Source: Armatimonadota bacterium (lineage in GTDB: Bacteria > Armatimonadota > Fervidibacteria > Fervidibacterales > Thermosaccharophagaceae). Taken from it: DNA of 64,000 bases. The stretch covers positions 1 through 64,000 of the forward strand of contig JANXAS010000008.1 in NCBI GenBank assembly GCA_025062195.1. Reading direction: 5' to 3'. The notes under the pieces are model-generated. The model saw nothing but the letters and a program-made list of their open reading frames with translations. It was not told the origin of the DNA and searched no databases. Positions 61,205 to 64,000 of this stretch are shown here, in pieces (position 1 is the first letter of the stretch; every line of letters begins with the position of its first letter). The translations under genes and the position numbers were made by a program.

Positions 61205-61228
61205 ACCCAAAGTGTGAGGTGATGGGCG

Positions 61229-62221
61229 TTGCGCAAGTTATTGCTGATATTATCGCTTGTTATCCTTATATTGGCGCAAGGTCCATTGCAATCCCTCATT
61301 TACAAGCAGCGTGAAATTTATAAACTACTTCCGCCGATTGATGTGCTTGTGCTTTACCAACTTATGCCGGCTGAAGCTATAACGATAACGCTTGTAGGGA
61401 CGATGCTCGGCGGCTTTCGTGGCGTTGCTGCAAAGATGCTCTGGCTCAAATCGGACGAGTATTGGCATTCAGGGCGTTGGTATAGCATGCTCCCGATAAT
61501 GCGCACTATAACATGGCTTGACCCAAGTTTCGTTCAGGCTTGGGATACAGCCGGTTGGCATGTGGCATACAACCTTAGAGCCGAGGCTAAAACCGAAGAG
61601 GAGCAAGATGAGTATGTCAGGAGGGGTTGCGAGATACTTGAAGAGGGAATAAGATGGAATCCTAAGTCTTGGCAGCTTCTCTTCCAGCTCGGTTGGACAC
61701 ATTATGATAAATCGGGCAACCTCGCAGAGGCGATCAAATGGTTCAAGCGTGCTCGTCCGCTTGAGGACTGGAAACCGGGCGACCTTCCAAGGACTCATCA
61801 CATGATTGCGCATGCGTATGAGCGTCTCTCAGATATACCTATGGCTCTCAAGACATGGAAGGATGACTTCAAGTATGAGCACTACTGTGGCGCAAACAAG
61901 GGTGCTGTTGAGACAATAACAGAGCGCTATGTTGTCCCTTGGAAGTTGATGGAACAGGGGAGATACGAAGAGGCAATCGCGTGGATGGATAAACTCCTTG
62001 AGAGGGAGGAGTTAAGGCATTCAAGCATAGTCAGGCATGTGCTTGCCGAGATATACCGTCGCATGGGCGATTTAGAGACAGCTCAAGCAATAATGGAGCA
62101 GTGGTCAAATAAGAATAAGCTTGATGCTGGTGCCCGTTACAAAGCGAAGCTTTGGAAGCGCATGCTTGAAGAGAAGAAAAGCTCAAAGGGCGGATTGGCT
62201 GGGACTCAAGCGCAGCCTTAA
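61229..62221 (+). CDS. TPR-like hypothetical protein with N-terminal membrane segment
   Basis: Tandem helical repeats (GWTHYDKSGNLAEAIKWFKRARPLED...; AEIYRRMGDLETAQAIMEQW). Confidence 0.75.
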   Translation: MRKLLLILSLVILILAQGPLQSLIYKQREIYKLLPPIDVLVLYQLMPAEAITITLVGTMLGGFRGVAAKMLWLKSDEYWHSGRWYSMLPIMRTITWLDPSFVQAWDTAGWHVAYNLRAEAKTEEEQDEYVRRGCEILEEGIRWNPKSWQLLFQLGWTHYDKSGNLAEAIKWFKRARPLEDWKPGDLPRTHHMIAHAYERLSDIPMALKTWKDDFKYEHYCGANKGAVETITERYVVPWKLMEQGRYEEAIAWMDKLLEREELRHSSIVRHVLAEIYRRMGDLETAQAIMEQWSNKNKLDAGARYKAKLWKRMLEEKKSSKGGLAGTQAQP

Positions 62222-62240
62222 ACTTTGGGGGGAGGATAAT

Positions 62241-62678
62241 GTGCGCAAGCGCCACAGGGCGAGGCGGATAGCGCTTCAGGCATTATTTCAAGCCGATGTT
62301 GGCGGTGCGCCAATTGAGGAGGCGCTTGAATTTTTATTTCAGGACAAGCAATTGCCTAAGGATGTGATTGAATTTGCCACGAGGCTTGCGTTGGGCACAT
62401 GGCAACACAGGGACGAAATTGACAGGGTGATTCAAGAATGCGCCCCGCATTGGCCGATTGAACGAATGGCAAATGTAGACCGCAACATATTGCGCATGGC
62501 TACCTATGAGATACTTCACATGCCGGATACCCCACACAGCGTCTCCATAAATGAGGCAGTTGAGCTGGCAAAGCTTTTTGGCACTTCTGAATCCGGAAGG
62601 TTCGTAAATGGCATCCTTGGCGGAATCGTTAAGAGACATTGCACGCCGCAACAGGAGAGCGACACCGAGAACAATTGA
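62241..62678 (+). CDS. nusB: Transcription antitermination factor NusB
   Basis: VRKRHRARRIALQALFQADVG; WPIERMANVDRNILRMATYEIL; SINEAVELAKLFGTSESGRFVNGILG; GTG 62241. Confidence 0.94.
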   Translation: MRKRHRARRIALQALFQADVGGAPIEEALEFLFQDKQLPKDVIEFATRLALGTWQHRDEIDRVIQECAPHWPIERMANVDRNILRMATYEILHMPDTPHSVSINEAVELAKLFGTSESGRFVNGILGGIVKRHCTPQQESDTENN

Positions 62679-62802
62679 GAGATGGCGCCCCATCCGGCAC
62701 ATAACTCGTTTTAGGAAGCCAAAATTTTGAATGGTGCAGGTGGCTCTTTTGAGAATTGCTTGAAGCGAGTGAAGTGAGAAAGTTAAGGCAGGTGCAGGTT
62801 GA

Positions 62803-64000
62803 ATGAACAGGTATGTTGGGAATGAAAACAGCATGTCGCCACTTGGCGTCGTTAGGAGATTGCGTCTTGGGATGCCGCTTGAAGAGGTCGGGATTTTAAC
62901 TGTGAGCCAGCTTTCAGAATACATCAAGCGGATGATAGATAACGATGAATTGCTCCAAAATGTGTGGGTATCTGGTGAGCTGTCAAATGTGAAGCGCCAT
63001 TCATCCGGCAATCTCTATTTCACTCTCAAGGATGTAGATCAATCGCAAATTGAATGCGTTATGTGGGCTGAGCATACATTTAAGCTCTCCTTCCAGCCAT
63101 CCGATGGGCAGCATGTCATCGCAAAAGGGTATGTTAAAGTCTACCCGCAGAGGGGGCGTTATCAACTATACGCAAAGGAGCTGCACCTTTGTGGTGTTGG
63201 GGTGCTATGGGAGCGTTTTGAAGCGCTAAAGCGCAAGTTAGAGTCGGAGGGATTGTTTGACCCGTCAAGGAAGCGCTCGCTACCGAAGTTCCCGGAAGTC
63301 GTTGGTGTAGTCACGTCACCTGACGGTGCAGCAATAAGGGACATAGTGCGAGTTTGCAGGAAGCGTTGCCCAAGTGTGCAACTTATACTCATCCCGACGA
63401 TGGTTCAGGGCGCAGAGGCAGCACCGCAAATTGCGGCAGCAATCAAGTTCGCAAACGAGCTTGGCATGTTTGATGTTCTGATTGTGGGGCGTGGTGGTGG
63501 CTCAATTGAAGACCTATGGGCTTTTAACGAGGAGGTCGTGGCAAGAGCTGCTGCTGAGTCACGGATACCTGTAGTGAGCGCCGTTGGGCACGAGACTGAT
63601 TTTACCATCCTTGATTTCGTTGCGGATGTGCGTGCTCCAACACCATCTGCAGCTGTGGAAATGGTGGTGCCTGACTTAGCAGAGTTGCAGAATCGCTTCC
63701 GGAAGCTGCTCGGTAGACTCGTCTTCGCCATAGAAGCATTGTTCAACAGCGCCCGCCAAAGATTGAGGGCACTCACAACAAGGCGGGTGATGACAAGTCC
63801 GGAGGAATTGCTGGATATAAAGAAACAGCGCCTTGATGAGTTGCATCAGAGGTTGATCCACTCGTTTCGCAATGCACTTCTCAAGCATAGGCATAGGCTT
63901 GCGTCAATTGAGGGTAAATTGCAAGCGCTCAACCCAAAGGGCGTTTTGGAGCGAGGCTATGCATATGTCAGGCAGCCTGTCACTGGCGGTATCGTGAAGA
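62803..64000 (+). CDS. xseA: Exodeoxyribonuclease VII large subunit (truncated by window end)
   Basis: Not in ORF track because it runs off the window. ILTVSQLSEYIKRMIDNDELLQNVWVSGELSNVKRHSSGNLYFTLKD; PEVVGVVTSPDGAAIRDI; IVGRGGGSIEDLWAFNEE; SAVGHETDFTI. Confidence 0.95.
   Translation, partial: MNRYVGNENSMSPLGVVRRLRLGMPLEEVGILTVSQLSEYIKRMIDNDELLQNVWVSGELSNVKRHSSGNLYFTLKDVDQSQIECVMWAEHTFKLSFQPSDGQHVIAKGYVKVYPQRGRYQLYAKELHLCGVGVLWERFEALKRKLESEGLFDPSRKRSLPKFPEVVGVVTSPDGAAIRDIVRVCRKRCPSVQLILIPTMVQGAEAAPQIAAAIKFANELGMFDVLIVGRGGGSIEDLWAFNEEVVARAAAESRIPVVSAVGHETDFTILDFVADVRAPTPSAAVEMVVPDLAELQNRFRKLLGRLVFAIEALFNSARQRLRALTTRRVMTSPEELLDIKKQRLDELHQRLIHSFRNALLKHRHRLASIEGKLQALNPKGVLERGYAYVRQPVTGGIVK

Noticed and set aside
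1-64000. CRISPR arrays, tRNA/rRNA genes, prophage or transposase genes
   Set aside because: No regularly spaced direct repeats, no convincing tRNA T-loop/acceptor pairs, and no integrase/transposase/phage structural motifs seen by eye; a tRNAscan or CRISPR finder run would be needed to exclude them fully.

Overview
The window is a gene-dense bacterial chromosomal segment with no rRNA, tRNA or CRISPR array that I could find. Its main feature is a long minus-strand supercluster (~23.2 kb down to ~4.6 kb). It starts at a well-conserved cobalamin riboswitch with a terminator-like hairpin, runs through a prepilin-type/DUF1559 gene, a BtuF-like B12-binding protein and cobU-cobT-cobS, and continues into a complete carbonyl-branch CODH/acetyl-CoA synthase set: acsD, acsA/cooS, acsB, acsC, acsE, a DUF3786-like protein, a CooC-type ATPase, an acsV/RACo-like reductive activator and a second CooC-type ATPase. 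The rest is mainly housekeeping: prfA (partial), ispE, parB, tsaB/tsaE, uvrA, a ttuB-like/ttuA pair (a thermophile hint), CIRCE-groEL, pyrF, rdgB, argS, dsbD-like, an ABC exporter, nusB and xseA (partial). Less ordinary items are an imperfect inverted-repeat element present in 3-4 copies (one copy lies between acsB and acsC), a perfect 12-bp palindrome between the cob and acs modules, a 31-aa membrane ORF absent from the ORF track that overlaps an NSS transporter, a TtuB-like protein ending in GGS, a tandem pair of secreted paralogs, and a CGCC (not CGCF) sequence at the AcsB A-cluster. Prepilin-like proteins with LFPVFA(R/K)AREKAR motifs suggest an Armatimonadota/Fervidibacteria-like thermophile, but that is inference. 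All family calls come from motif recognition by eye; no searches were run.
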